NCBI GenBank assembly: GCA_033675265.1
Contig: JAUJYZ010000630.1
Coordinates: 732,501-796,500 of the forward strand
Length of the DNA: 64,000 nucleotides
Origin: Actinostola sp. cb2023
Taxonomy: Eukaryota > Cnidaria > Anthozoa > Actiniaria > Actinostolidae
Direction: 5' to 3'
Both the position numbers and the translations under genes were made by a program. Below are positions 45,335-57,500 of the stretch, piece by piece. The first letter of the stretch is position 1, and every line of letters starts with the position of its first letter. The notes under the pieces were generated by a model. That model did not search any database and had not been told where the DNA came from. It saw nothing but the letters and a program-made list of their open reading frames with translations.

Positions 45335-46391
45335 ACCACAATGTACTTCAATAACCTTGGTTACAACAATTATTGCAAAGGTAGACACATGCTGCAATAA
45401 TATTGCTAGCAATATTGCATCCATTGCTGCATCACTGTACACTGGACTTTTACTAGTTTGAATTATTACAAAACCCTTTACATCTCTCTCAGTTCTCCCC
45501 TGTCTCTTAGAGCACACAAAGCACTGATTAGAACAACTTGTGCTCAAGGTGCGGCGCAAGAAGAGAAATCATAGAGTTTTTTGTGCTCATTTTCAGCACT
45601 TTCTTATTCCGAAACCAAGGAGGTAAGGAAACCCATTGTTAAAGCTCTCCAACCAACTAAGAGTTCATTGGAAATCTTTTATCCTGTTCAAACTAACGCT
45701 AATAATTTTGTCTTTGACATTACAGTTGAAATATTTTTCAAGTTTTAAAATAATTATATTACTATTATTATAAAGATGAATGCTTTCACACAGGGGGGTA
45801 CATGTAGTCCCAATAATGATGATATCACAGGGTTAAACCCCATTAGCCTATCTCCAAACCATATGTACATGTACCCCCTGTATCCCTTCCCATCCATAAC
45901 TTCAAGATGAAGACTACATTTTAACAAAAACTACGATTTCTATGTTTGTACATGTACATGTAGGCTTAAATTTCCAGCTTCAGTAGTGTTGTCTGCTCCT
46001 GATCCTCTCCCACTCCAGTTAGGCGAGGTGGGAGCATGTTACACCCCACCACCCAGGGCAGGATGTGGGTAGAATAAATGAGAATATGTGAAGAGAAGGT
46101 TTACACCCTAAATGTGTGTCTTTGACTGATTCCAGAACATTTCGATGGGGTTAATTAAGATCTAGAGACTCTGCCGGGTTACACCCTGGCCCTAAATGTA
46201 TCCAAATTAGGCTTGGACCCTGACTAAATCCCATCTCCTAGTACTATTATTATGCCTGTGAGTGCCACCCCTCAGAATATCATGCCCGTATCAACTGAAA
46301 ACCGAGCCTTGCCAGCTTGTATATATACCACCCACATAAAATCCATTGAAAATTTTTAAAATAATAATATACAGTTTCTATAAATCAGTTA

Positions 46392-46989
46392 CTAAACATT
46401 AGGAAAACCTGGAGGCTTGGTTGTAATGGATCTTTGTCCTTCAAATGCAGTGTGTTCTTTATGGCCTGCGAATACAAACTTACAGTTAGCAAAGAACATG
46501 AAGCTGTACATGTACTGTAAGTCACCCAGATCTCCATTACCCCTGGGGGTATATATTTGTAACTCCTGACAGTAATTATTGCTCTCTGGGGATGAATTTT
46601 TCCTACATTGTACCTGGCATACATGTACATGTATACCCGGTATATATTCTTCCTATAATACTAAGAATCAATATGCGTTTATAAGTGTTTATATGTACTT
46701 ATTACTACCGAAATCACTCGACTGTTAGCACTGCCAAAATAACGATCGATCGCTTTTTGAATTTCGGTTAACTCAAAGTGACCAAAAAGGTCTGCAGGAT
46801 CAGAAAAGAGTGAGAAACTAATGTCACATGACCATTTGGACCTCTCTAAATGGTCACGTTGAGTTAACCAAAATTCAAAAAGCGATCGATCGTTATTTTG
46901 GCAGTGTTAACAGTCAAGTGATTTTGGTAGTAAATGTATATATGGCAATTAAACTTGTCAAATTGTGATTGATCAATAATTGATTAGTA

Positions 46990-47041
<52 letters not shown>

Positions 47042-50000
47042 GTCCCTAACTTCCCAAACGGACTGCACCTTTTAAATATTGACAAAGAACAAGCAATATG
47101 ATATACACAAAACAGAAAAAGCCCTCGCAGGACTTCTACAACAGAACTTTGTTTTCTATTCATATATCAAGGTCCACTTATCAACAAGAGTTTTTATATA
47201 GCGGAACAATAAAAACATTTACATGTACAATGTACATGTATATGAGGGGTGGAGGTTTATTTTGTAGAAGACTGGAGTTATACGAAAGAATGTCGAATGT
47301 AATAAAAATAATAATAATAATAACTAGGAAAAAAGGTACATGTACATGTATAAATTATAATCCAACCTACTCACATTTATAAAATGAGTCTCGCAAATCA
47401 ACATGTGAAACTAACGAGCGGACTTTATCAAGCACCTGCAAAAATCATTAACAGAACAAAATGAATCAGCTTAACCACATGGAACCCAACAATTTTTTTT
47501 GAAGGCTTTAAAAATAAAATATGCACTTTCTGTGTGTTTGTCAGTCTTCTACAGTCAACTCTCCGCTAACAGACACTCTCGTAAGCAGACAGCTCTACTT
47601 ACGGATGCCTTTTCAAATCCCCATTTTACCTCCCAGTCAAACAGTCTCTGTATTTACACATAATTTCCCGTAAGCGGAAATTTCTCGTAAGCAGACGTGG
47701 ACACTTTTGAAAATGAAAATTGGATTTTTCATTTGTTTATGCTCTCTCGTAAGTGGACACCCCATATAATAATTGACTGTCGGCATTGAAATTTGTCTTG
47801 AATTTGCAATAAATCAACAAAAATATGACCAACAGACATCAATAAATAGTTTCGCTTTACATGTATATCTTCAGTTGCTATTTTTGTCTACCCAATAAAA
47901 CACAATGGGGAGTTTGCAGGTGTTGCGTGACATTTTAAATTTTAATCCAACAAAAACAAAAATATAATATTTGAAAAGAGCACACCAAAATTAGCAAAAA
48001 TTGAAAATTTGAAGTATTTTCGATGAATAGAGCGAAAGTTATGGGCGACCGAAGTTGGCTTTTTTCTTAAGAAACGTACGGTGGTGGGCAACAGCTTGCC
48101 CACCACCGTACGTCGGTCGCTCATAACTTTCGCTCTTTTCATCGAAATTACTTCAAAATTTCAATGTTTTTGTTGGATTAAAATTTAAAATGTCACGCAA
48201 CACCTGCAAACTCCCCATTAACACCCGCTAATTACATGTAACTCTCCCGTAAGCAGACATTCCACCCTATTTTTCTTTGGTGTCTGCTTATGGGAATAAT
48301 TCTCGTAAGTGGACAGCTCTACTAACGGACACTTTTTTCAATTCCCGAGGGTATCCACTTACGAGAGAGTTGACTGTATTTTCAAAATTTTGATAATGGG
48401 TTACCTGTGGTGAGACAGGACAGTGAGATTAATGACAGTTTATGGGATCAAGAAAATCCCAGTCCTCCCAAGACCGTTTTTTACCACAGGACAACCATTC
48501 CCTTAACTTTCTCTTACTGATTGCCACAGGGATCCCAATTTGTTGCTCTTTTTTTGTCATGTGAATAATAATAAATGGTGTGATGGGTATATAAACTTAC
48601 TGTTGAATCAGTTTCATATGCAGCGTTAGTATTCCATATTTGAATAATGTCATCTCTGTCTCGCAAACTTACACTTACTCCACACACCTGATCTCCTAGA
48701 GTTAACAAGAAATTAAGATTTCAATAATAATAATAATAAACATAATAATAAATTTTATTTTACAAGGGAATACATATTACAGCTTCAGCTGAAAAACTTA
48801 TGACCCTTCTAATCTATGCACTTTGTAATATCCCAACATCGTGACGGAACTAAGAATGGATGCACATGAAGTGATTCAAATTTAAATTTTCAGGAAGCAA
48901 AGTGCATAGTCTCCCTCACATCCATTCTTAGTTCCGTTACACAAGAGACGGAACTAAGAATAAATGCGAGGGATGTGACTATGCACTTTGCCTTCTGAAA
49001 ATTTTAATTTGAATCATTTCATGATGTAATTTTTACTCCAGTTTCAAGTAAGTTGTTTCATGCACTGAGCACTGCACTCCTTTGGATTGGGTTTGATTGA
49101 ATAATGTACATGTACATGCATGTAGTATATCCAAGACTTTTTTCACTAAGGGATTGATGACCAATGGATATACAATAATATTACCTTTTCCCATGGAATT
49201 GTCAAATTGCTCTCCTATAGCTGCCAGCAACAACTCTTTCCAGACCTCATCCTTTAGATAATCATGCATGTTACATGTAAATGTGGCTATTTTGTGTAAA
49301 TAAAACTTGATCACTGTTCCCCAGAGCCAGATTGACTTTATACAATCAGTATACACTGTAGTCGTTTTTGTATAAGTGGGAAGTAGCTATGGTATGGTTC
49401 GTGCGGTGTGGTAACAGTGCCGTATCCAAGCACTCTGATTGGTTGAGCAATGATTTTGCACTCTGTGATTGGTCGAATAGATGTCTTCGATTCCTTACTG
49501 TGACTGTAACTCTGTGCCGTAGGTTTCCCACTCATACGAAAATGACTCTATATAAGAACATCCATTATTTATGACACAATAGCAAGTGACTATGCATGCT
49601 GTAACTGATCATACTATGCAAATACCTAGGACTACACGTGATCAAGAGATACACGATATTACAACTATATTTTAGACATACAGTATTTGCTTTAGGACAT
49701 CTCATCTTCCAGTAACCACCATTGGCATTTTCCTCATCCTCCCTACCACACAAATCATTAAATATAATTAAGTTAAATTACCAGGCACAATATTCAATAT
49801 GTACATAAAAAGGTACAGGTATTATATTTAGCGTCCGTAACACCTTCAGCCGAAACTGTTCTCCCAGGAGGCAGACGGTGCACCCTTTTACCTCCTCCTT
49901 CCATCAGTGCCCATTTTTCGGGTATTTAAAGCTGCACTGAGCTATACAGATTAGAGGGAAGTCGAAACAAGGATGTGAGGTCATGAAGAATCGAACCGGG

Positions 50001-51248
50001 AACCTCTCGCTTAGAAGGCTGCGCACAAAGCCATCCTTGCTCCGTGTTTAATCTGACACTAGAAGGAGTTTTAAAAAATATCTAGGATTTTTCATGAGCG
50101 ATTTATTATACATCCTGCACATGGCAAGCTCTTGTCATCCAATGCATTTTCCAAACAAAATCACCATTAAAGCATGTGTATAGCCACAGTATCATAGTTC
50201 GGTTGACAAGAGTGGGGCAACTCACAGATAAGGTTGTTGAGAGTGGGGATCGAGGCACAGAGGGTGACTCATCGATAAAAGCATAATTGAGTACATCCCC
50301 CCCCCCCCCCCTCCCTATTTCCCCTGTGTAGTCAGAATGTATTCATGTTAACACACCATATAGGTCGCCTTACTCCTCTCATGCAATGATAGCTTGCCCT
50401 TGACCCTAACTGGGACGTTTTGGGTATGTTGTTGTACACGCTCCAGAAACTCTAAAAATAGATTAGAGGTAATGTTATTACAACTTGACATGTAAACTTT
50501 TTTTTTTTTAATAACCAAAACCATTAACATCTCATTAATTTGGTGTAAGTGACTAGATAGTTCGAAATGAATGATTGTTTTGGATTTCGTGAGAAATCGA
50601 TTAAAAAAATATGTCGTTGAAATTTCATCTTGTCAAATTTATATTTTGCACGAAACTCGAAGGTAAATTTAACATGGTTTAGGCATCTCATATTTCTGCA
50701 CATTTCGACGATTAGTGTTTTGCGGTTTCAATGGCATTCAATGCATCTCAAACACACAAAAGCGAAACCTCAAATTTCCCCAACAATGAATAATAAAGCC
50801 CACATGACAAGATCCAATCTGCGACGAAAATATATTGGCAAAGTCCAAGTTATTGTCAAGGACATCGCACAGGGGCTCATCGGGCTGCAGAAATCTTTAC
50901 CTGGACAGTGTGAAACGTGTAGATTTTACGAAGATTGGCAGCGTATTGTGCAGCAGTTGCACCTCTCACGTACCTGGGGGAAATCCAAGTCATTAGATTT
51001 CCAATATAGCAAGCAAGACAAGAAATGAAGGGTCAGTAGTCAACAACTGATTACCTGTCGTGCCACAAAGTCCATGGCGAGTTGAGAGGAATGCCACTCT
51101 TTTCATGGTCTTCTAGCTGACTTAGAGATTTCCGAGAGAGTTGTGGTGAGTCGACATTACTTGTTCTTTCTTCGTACTCGACTCCTGAGGAGAAAACATC
51201 GTCGTTTTGGTCGGAAAGCAAGGGAGGATTTTTGTGTTCGACCGCCAT
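46392..51248 (-). CDS. EIF4E3: Eukaryotic translation initiation factor 4E type 3
   Basis: Eight exons on the minus strand: 51055-51248, 50901-50973, 50357-50451, 49682-49742, 49185-49251, 48601-48695, 47375-47435, 46392-46465. Phases 2, 0, 2, 0, 1, 0, 1 close in frame to give 239 aa. Alignment to eIF4E3 is continuous: [13 protein letters not shown] (Trp59/Trp62), [26 protein letters not shown] (dorsal Trp92), [13 protein letters not shown] (cap-binding Trp121 and Glu122), [33 protein letters not shown] and [11 protein letters not shown]. The second cap-stacking Trp of eIF4E1 is Tyr75 here; class III proteins have Cys or Tyr there. The family binds mRNA caps and in mammals antagonises eIF4E1. 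It starts 314 bp from AATF in divergent orientation. Introns hold foldback elements and a SINE-like repeat. Confidence 0.93.
46704..46930. mobile_element. 227-bp foldback in EIF4E3 intron 7
   Basis: CTACCGAAATCACTCGACTG through ATAACGATCGATCGCTTTTT at the left; the right arm is the inverse, ending CAAGTGATTTTGGTAG. Lies between the last two exons. Confidence 0.88.
46995..47042. repeat. (TTA)n microsatellite
   Basis: About 16 uninterrupted TTA/ATT units in EIF4E3 intron 7. Confidence 0.95.
47552..48376. mobile_element. 825-bp TA-flanked element with CAGTCAACTCTC ends, containing another foldback
   Basis: CAGTCAACTCTCCGCTAAC at the left and its near inverse at the right, each bordered by TA (47550-47551, 48377-48378), as in Tc1/mariner/pogo elements. 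Repeated CTCTCGTAAGCAGACA-type motifs line both halves. At 47905-48218 a foldback is inserted. EIF4E3 intron 6 hosts it; no exon lies inside. Confidence 0.85.
47905..48218. mobile_element. 314-bp foldback nested in the 825-bp element
   Basis: ATGGGGAGTTTGCAGGTGTT and its inverse, with GCGTGACATTTTAAATTTTA, GAGCGAAAGTTATG and ACGGTGGTGGGCAA paired up to a central TGGGCAACAGCTTGCCCA hairpin. Confidence 0.9.
48843..48972. mobile_element. Compound copy of the GACGGAACTAAGAATGGATG foldback
   Basis: Three arms: GTGACGGAACTAAGAATGGA, its inverse TCCATTCTTAGTTCCGTTAC, then GAGACGGAACTAAGAATAAA directly adjacent. TTCAAATTTAAATTTTCAGG on the left is echoed inverted around 48995-49020. Intron 5 of EIF4E3. 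Confidence 0.75.
49359..49550. mobile_element. Foldback MITE, AGTCGTTTTCGTATGAGTGG family
   Basis: TAGTCGTTTTTGTATAAGTG pairs with CACTCATACGAAAATGACT; the internal CACTCTGATTGGTTGAGCAA is shared with the copy in the P450 introns. Intron 4 of EIF4E3. Confidence 0.85.
49830..50050 (-). mobile_element. Possible tRNA-derived SINE
   Basis: On the minus strand GAGGTTCCCGGTTCGATTCT is a good Pol III B box, with a GCGCAGCC / TCTAAGCG stem-like context upstream of it; about 150 bp of unique tail follows. The A box is poor and no poly(A) tail or target duplication was found. Intron 3 of EIF4E3. Confidence 0.4.
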
Positions 51249-51562
51249 TCTCCCGACGAAAGGCTGTCAGAACCACAACAAATTACGTCAGTAGCCCTAT
51301 GAAATTCAATACTCTCTAGTGAGGGGTTGGTTGAAAATTTGTCACTACCCAATAAAACAGGTAATAATTCCTGCAAAAGCTCATATAGGTGGGCAACAAA
51401 TATAACTATTACATTTGTTATCAAAAAATTTAATACGTATATTTGGCATATATTGGTGATAAAAATATATATTGTAAAATTATTTAAACACCCCTCCCCC
51501 AACGTGGATTGTTGGACGTAGAAACCAATGTGCGTATGAAGGCTTGGCTACTCATTTCCAAG
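51249..51562. promoter_or_regulatory. Bidirectional promoter region EIF4E3 / AATF
   Basis: The two start codons point away from each other across 314 bp, so the promoters must overlap or abut. It has CCAAT (CTACCCAATAAAAC) near 51350 and a CCCCTCCCCC stretch at 51492-51501; no TATA box at a useful distance from either gene. The AATF start has the housekeeping-type context CCAAGATGGCG. Confidence 0.6.
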
Positions 51563-54500
51563 ATGGCGTCCTTAGCAGAGCAAATCAAGGACCTTGCTCA
51601 TCCAAAACCAGCGAATTTTGACCCTGAAGAGGACGATTTTGATACTACAAGAGCTACGCTGGTAAAGAAAGGCGAGGATCACGATCTAGATGATAAAAAC
51701 TTGGATTCAAGTGCACTTAGGACGAAAAATATTTCACTTTTGTCTGATGAGGATGCGAAGTACCATGGTCGTCGAGTGTCCAGGGTTGATATGGCAAGAA
51801 TGAGGGGTGATTTCATGGACAGTGATGAATCTGTGGACGAACTAGAAGATGGAGATAAGAGTGATGAAGGTATTGTGTATAGGAGTCAATGTTTTCACGA
51901 TCTCACGTTGAATAAATTATAAAGTCACGTGGGACTAGCTTTCATCTCATACATTCCTTATATAAGTCTTACTACCTTATCTTATTTCATGGATCACATT
52001 GTGAACTTTATAATTTTAGAGTCACTAGATTCAAAGTTTGATGATGAAATAAAGATTGACCCTGAAGAACATAGCGACAAGGATGATGAAGACAGCAAAC
52101 AAGAGAGTGATGATGATGAGGATGACGAGGAGGATGATGACGAGGATGATGATGATAAGGATGGCACTGATGATGCAGATATCCTCAGCAGCAGACTTGA
52201 AGATAATGAGAATCAAGATGCAGGCATCAACAGGTTTTCAGCTTCAAATGTGGAGGATGAAATAGAAAAAGGAATGGCAGTCCAGCACCAACAAAGTATG
52301 CATACATTATCATACTATTTTGATATCGTTCTAATACCACTGTAATTTTAATAATAAATATATAGACTGTTGCAGACATTCTCTGTTGCAGAATTCTTAC
52401 AACTGAGTATTACAATTTCATAGAAACATACAGTTGTACAATGTAGTAGAGCAGGAGAGCCATTAGCCTGATCTTCAGATGTCTCCCCAGCATACATATA
52501 TACATGTATGACACATGAGCTGTCTGAAAATCAGGCTAGAGAGCCATAAGAGTACTGTTAGAAAAGTTGAAAAAAACTCATGATAAACTTTCTCAACCAT
52601 GCCAGACTGTTGCCAACACTGTGATGATTGAATGAATATTAGGCTTTACAAATACTTTCTTGTGGTGATTTGTTTTTGTGTAGATCTCTGGGACACCTTT
52701 CTTGAGTATCGTATCAGACTACAGAAAGCAGTGGTACTTGCAAATAAATTACCCCAGCATGATGTTAGTGAATCATTTACAGACAACGATAACCAGAAAC
52801 CTGGAACACTGCAAGGTATGTATTGTGTATTCCATCATCATCATCGTCATTATCATGGTGGTGAAGATGATAATCAGGTACACATTTCTCCCTACTCCAC
52901 TGATAATGAGTGTTGATTGTACATGCACCGTAAATCTTCTATTAAGTTCTCCCCTCTATTAAGCACCCCCTTTGGAGCCATTTTGTACTCAGCGCCCCTC
53001 TCTAATAAGCCCCCCTAATAAGCGAGGATCTGAGATGGCATTTCTGAAGTACATTAACTTTTATATGAGACACATACAGTAGTACCTACTACTTACTGGA
53101 ATACTTTAATTTCAGCGATTATCCGACATATACCATTGTGTTACATTTTATATTGGCTTTATTTCTCTGTACTAAGTTGATAATAAAGTTTACAAAATAC
53201 AGTAAGAGAATCTGAGTTTGGTTTAGGAAATTCAATAAATGCCCCTCTCTATTAAGCACTCCTCTTCTAATAAGTGCCCCGTTTTAAAGACCTCCGAAAT
53301 TATTATTTAGAGTGTTATCATCCTTTCTGCTCAACAACAGGGAAAAAAGCATTGTCAGACTTGTTATACAAGCTGCTTATCATTCAAGAAAAACTTCTAG
53401 ACCAAAACCCAGACACCAGGAAAACTCTTTATCCAAGTGCAAAAAATGGAGTCAATAAAGATGATGAAGATGATGAAGAGATACCAAGTGACAGTGAAAA
53501 TGAAGAAAAAGAAGAACAAGATAATGGGAAAACAGAAACTGATGTGGAATATAGTTTGAAGCTACCATTAAAGAGGAAAGCTGGCTTTGTAAGTATTATT
53601 ATTAACAAGCTATTTAAAATATTAAATGTACCAGACTATTGTACTGCACTGACAAATTCAATTTCCTTTCCCTTAGTGTTACAGTGAGGACACACTAACC
53701 GGGACCACTTGAGCAAAACTGACCAATCAGATTACACCTGAAAACAATCCCATTCCAACAAAAGTAATCTGCGCCAATCAGCATTATAACTATAATGCTG
53801 ATTGGCGCAGATTACTTTTGCTGGAATGGGATTGTTTTCAGGTGTAATCTGATTGGTCAGTTTTGCTCAAGTGGTCCCGGTTAGTGTGTCCTCACTGTAA
53901 TTCAGTTCAATTCAATTTATTTATTCATTATCATTTATGGTATCATTTTTATGGTACAGAGTACTGGTCACATGGAGATCAAATGAAGAAGTTTCCTTGA
54001 AAAAGTCCCCAAAACACATGAAATTTCACATGGAATTTGTAAGATTTCTCCTACACCCTAGCCTCCCCCACAGTTTTTTTAAGTGTTCTTTCCATTAGGT
54101 CTTTTCATCCTGGAAAGCACACCTAAAAATATCTACGGGGGAGGTTTAGCCTACATGTACACCCAAGCCAGTATGGAAAATGTATACAGCTTTTTCCACC
54201 ATGGATTTACAAAATTATTTTATCTGTAGACTCCAGAAGAATTTAGTGAATGTATAACAAAAAGACACGCGTCATTTCAAGCAATCCAAGATTCAGTCAT
54301 TTCAAAATGGAGCGAAAAAACAAGACTGGCATCAGGAAAACTAAGTAGTAAGGTACAGTACAGGGCCTCATGTACATTATGTACTTGTTTTAGCTAAATT
54401 ACTAATGTTTCTTTAATTAAATAGTTAGCAAGTGCTGCTTGCATTGCAACACAACCACTCGAGACAATAAAATTAAGGGTGCGTTCGATTGACCTTATTC

Positions 54501-57500
54501 CAGAATAGGAATACACAAAAGAACATCCCTAAATCGCTGTCACGCAGCTACTGTCCACTGTAAAATGAAACAATAATTGTTATAATTTATTCCTTGTTGT
54601 ATCATAATAAAGTTACAAGGAACAGTTTGTAATTTTTAATGTGCTGAAATAAAAGCATCCAAGTGTTTATTCTGTGTATTCCTATTCTGGAATAGGGTCA
54701 ATCGAACGCACCCTAAATGTTGCGACTGGTACACTATACTGTAAGTGTACACTGTAAGTTTGCAAAATTTCAAATCCAAAAACATTTCTTGTACATCAAA
54801 TACATGTATGCTATGCACACAACTTTATTGTGACTTTTGTCTCTGGTAGTTGCATACATGATTGTATGTAGTAATGCAAACAATCGTCTGATGTCCTATT
54901 GCAAACTTTTATTGTTTTGACTTTTTTTTTTATTTGTCCTCAGGGTAGATCTGCACTCTACAAATGATTTTGTATGTAGTAATGCAGAAACTTTTAATCT
55001 TGTTTAATTTTGTAGGTTTTAGATGATAAACCAAGCTGATTGTCCTATTTCTTCATTAAAGTATGGGGAAATGTAGTCGAATAATCTGGAACCAATCTGT
55101 TTTGATATGCGATGTGGCACAATGAGAAATAGTTTTTTTTTATGCAGTCCTTCAGTCAAAAAGACAAAAGCAGTTTTGATAGATCTGCTTTTAATGAAAC
55201 TCTGGCTTTTTTGATTAATCAAGCAGGTATTTACATGTATGTTCCTAAACATCGAAAGCTTTGAAAAATTCTAACTTACTGAAGTAACATCGATCTCATG
55301 GCCAGTTATTAGTGACAACTATAACTATGACTTACAGGTTTTCAGAGTTCAAATTGTTTTGCTGGTCAAAAATGCGTGTTTTTATTTTAATCGAAAATGA
55401 AACATTTGACTTGATTTTTTAATTTTGTAGGTTTTAGACTTGATATATAGCCATTTCCTTAACCAAGACTGATTAAAAGATCACGGGAATTCGACAAAAT
55501 TCGAGACTCGTTCATATAAAGTATTCTTTTCAAGGGTCGCCAAAAATGCCTTTGAGAAAGAAAGACCAAAATCGAATGAATTTGGAAAAACTCAGAGGTA
55601 CATGCGTGAATTGATCTTCCTGCTGAGTTCTTCCAGGAGAATATCTACACACCAGTCAAGCTTATGATGCTGTCCTGGGGGCTTCTGAATATGGCTATAA
55701 ACACTCTAAAAAGCAATCGAGTAGTGATTACTACTAGTCCCTACGAACTCCCAAGAAGAAAGGCATAATATGTAGCCCACAGGCATTACTGTCAAGATTT
55801 CCATGGTGGAATCGAAATTTCCTACGAAATTGGGTCCAGAAAATCGCTAAAAAACTCAAAATAAAGCGAATGGGTAAGAGGGTCCATGTGAGTCAGTAAG
55901 CTCTAGATTTAAGAAAAAAAACTAACTTCTCCTTTATGTTCTTTGAATTTCCAAAGGAGAATTAGGATCACAAATCACTTACACTGTTTCTGCTCAGAGC
56001 CCTTCAAACTGTGCTCATTCAAATGTTTACACTGTCTGGAAGTTTTTACTGAGATGTATAAAATTGAGCCTAATAAGCAAATGTAAGGGGGGAAAGAAAC
56101 CATGGTCACTGCCTTTCTCTGATATTGAACCTGAGTAAATTCTGTTTTTATTAGGAAGAAGCTGATGCCCATCTCAAGGACTACGACACAGAAATTTTTG
56201 ACGATGATGACTTTTACCATCAGGTACAGTATGCATAATATTAGACAAACAGTATTGATTGATAAAGGTTTATTTGAGGAAGTTATGTACATTGTCCTGT
56301 TCTTAAATGGTTTACAGTGGCAGCATTTCACATCACTTTATAAAAGAAGGTTCTGAAGTTCGTTCAAAAGTTCCAACATTTGCCTTGAATTTGGGAAATT
56401 TGAAATGAACTTCATTGGCAAACTTTGAACCTGCTTCCCAATTGAATGTGGAAATTTGTTCAAATTGAAGTTGAAACTCAATATGCAAAGTGAGGTACAT
56501 GTACGTAGTGCTCTCTCAAGTTTTCAATTTGATTATTGAAGCAAATTGAGTTTACAGTACTTCAATTCCAACGAATTTCCGAATTCACTCGGGAAACAAG
56601 TTCGAAGTTCGCCAAATAATTTAATCATTTCAAAGTTATCAACTTCAATTGCGAACTTCAGAATGAACTTTGGAACCTGGTCATCATTGTGAAACACAAT
56701 GTATCATGATGATAAAACCATGTTAATGTTTTTGGTGGCTTTAATTAACAGCTTCTACGCGAGTTAATAGAAAGGCGGACCACAACTAATTCAGATGATC
56801 CAATTGAAATGGGAAGGTAAATTTTTATAACTAAATAATAATATTGATAATAATTTAATAATGATTAGCAGAATGTTTTGTTTTTAAGTTTAGTAGTTTT
56901 ACTTTACTATGTTGGCTCATTTCATTGTAACACTTTATAGTATCTATTTCAATCATGGAAAAGCAACTGACCGAGTCTTTTTCACTTCCAGACAGTGGCT
57001 TGAATTACAGAAATTAAGACGTAAAATCAAGAAGAAAATTGATACAAAAGCAAGTAAAGGAAGAAAACTAAGGTGACTGATGTACATAATTATTGTGTAT
57101 TTACACGAGTACTATTACCTGGTATTTAGAGAATTTTACTGGCATGATTTGGTTTCCAATTAATTACACCAATGTATTTTATATCATCATTATTATTTTT
57201 CACCCAGTTGTAAAATGCGCTGAGAACTGTATTATTATTACCAGTACTTAATAATTGTACTATGCTGTATTTGTATAGTCCACCTCTCCTCTCTGATTCC
57301 AAAGCAAGAGGGCACTAATAGGACAATAACTGTAGCACTTGACAGTTAGACCCTGTTACACAATGCAACTCTCTTGCAAGACAAGTTTCAGAAGACATTG
57401 TATTGTGGGCGTAATCTCTTCTATGCAACTTGCAACACAATGACAAATTACATCGCAAGTTGCAAGAAAAGTTATATCTAGAGCAACCCTAATTATCGCA

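Larger units (their letters stand above)
43216..46391. other. Intergenic, foldback-rich
   Basis: No supported gene. The 128-codon minus frame at 43322-43708 has no recognisable domain and is followed by foldbacks. (TAA)n at 44930-44950. Foldbacks are listed separately. Confidence 0.5.

Noticed and set aside
50348..50530. Minus-strand [20 protein letters not shown]
   Set aside because: The true EIF4E3 exon uses another frame here ([10 protein letters not shown]...), fixed by splice phase and family match.
52031..52265. Ile-rich antisense and Met/Arg-rich alternative-frame ORFs
   Set aside because: They are shadows of the GAT/GAG repeats encoding the acidic tract of AATF exon 2.
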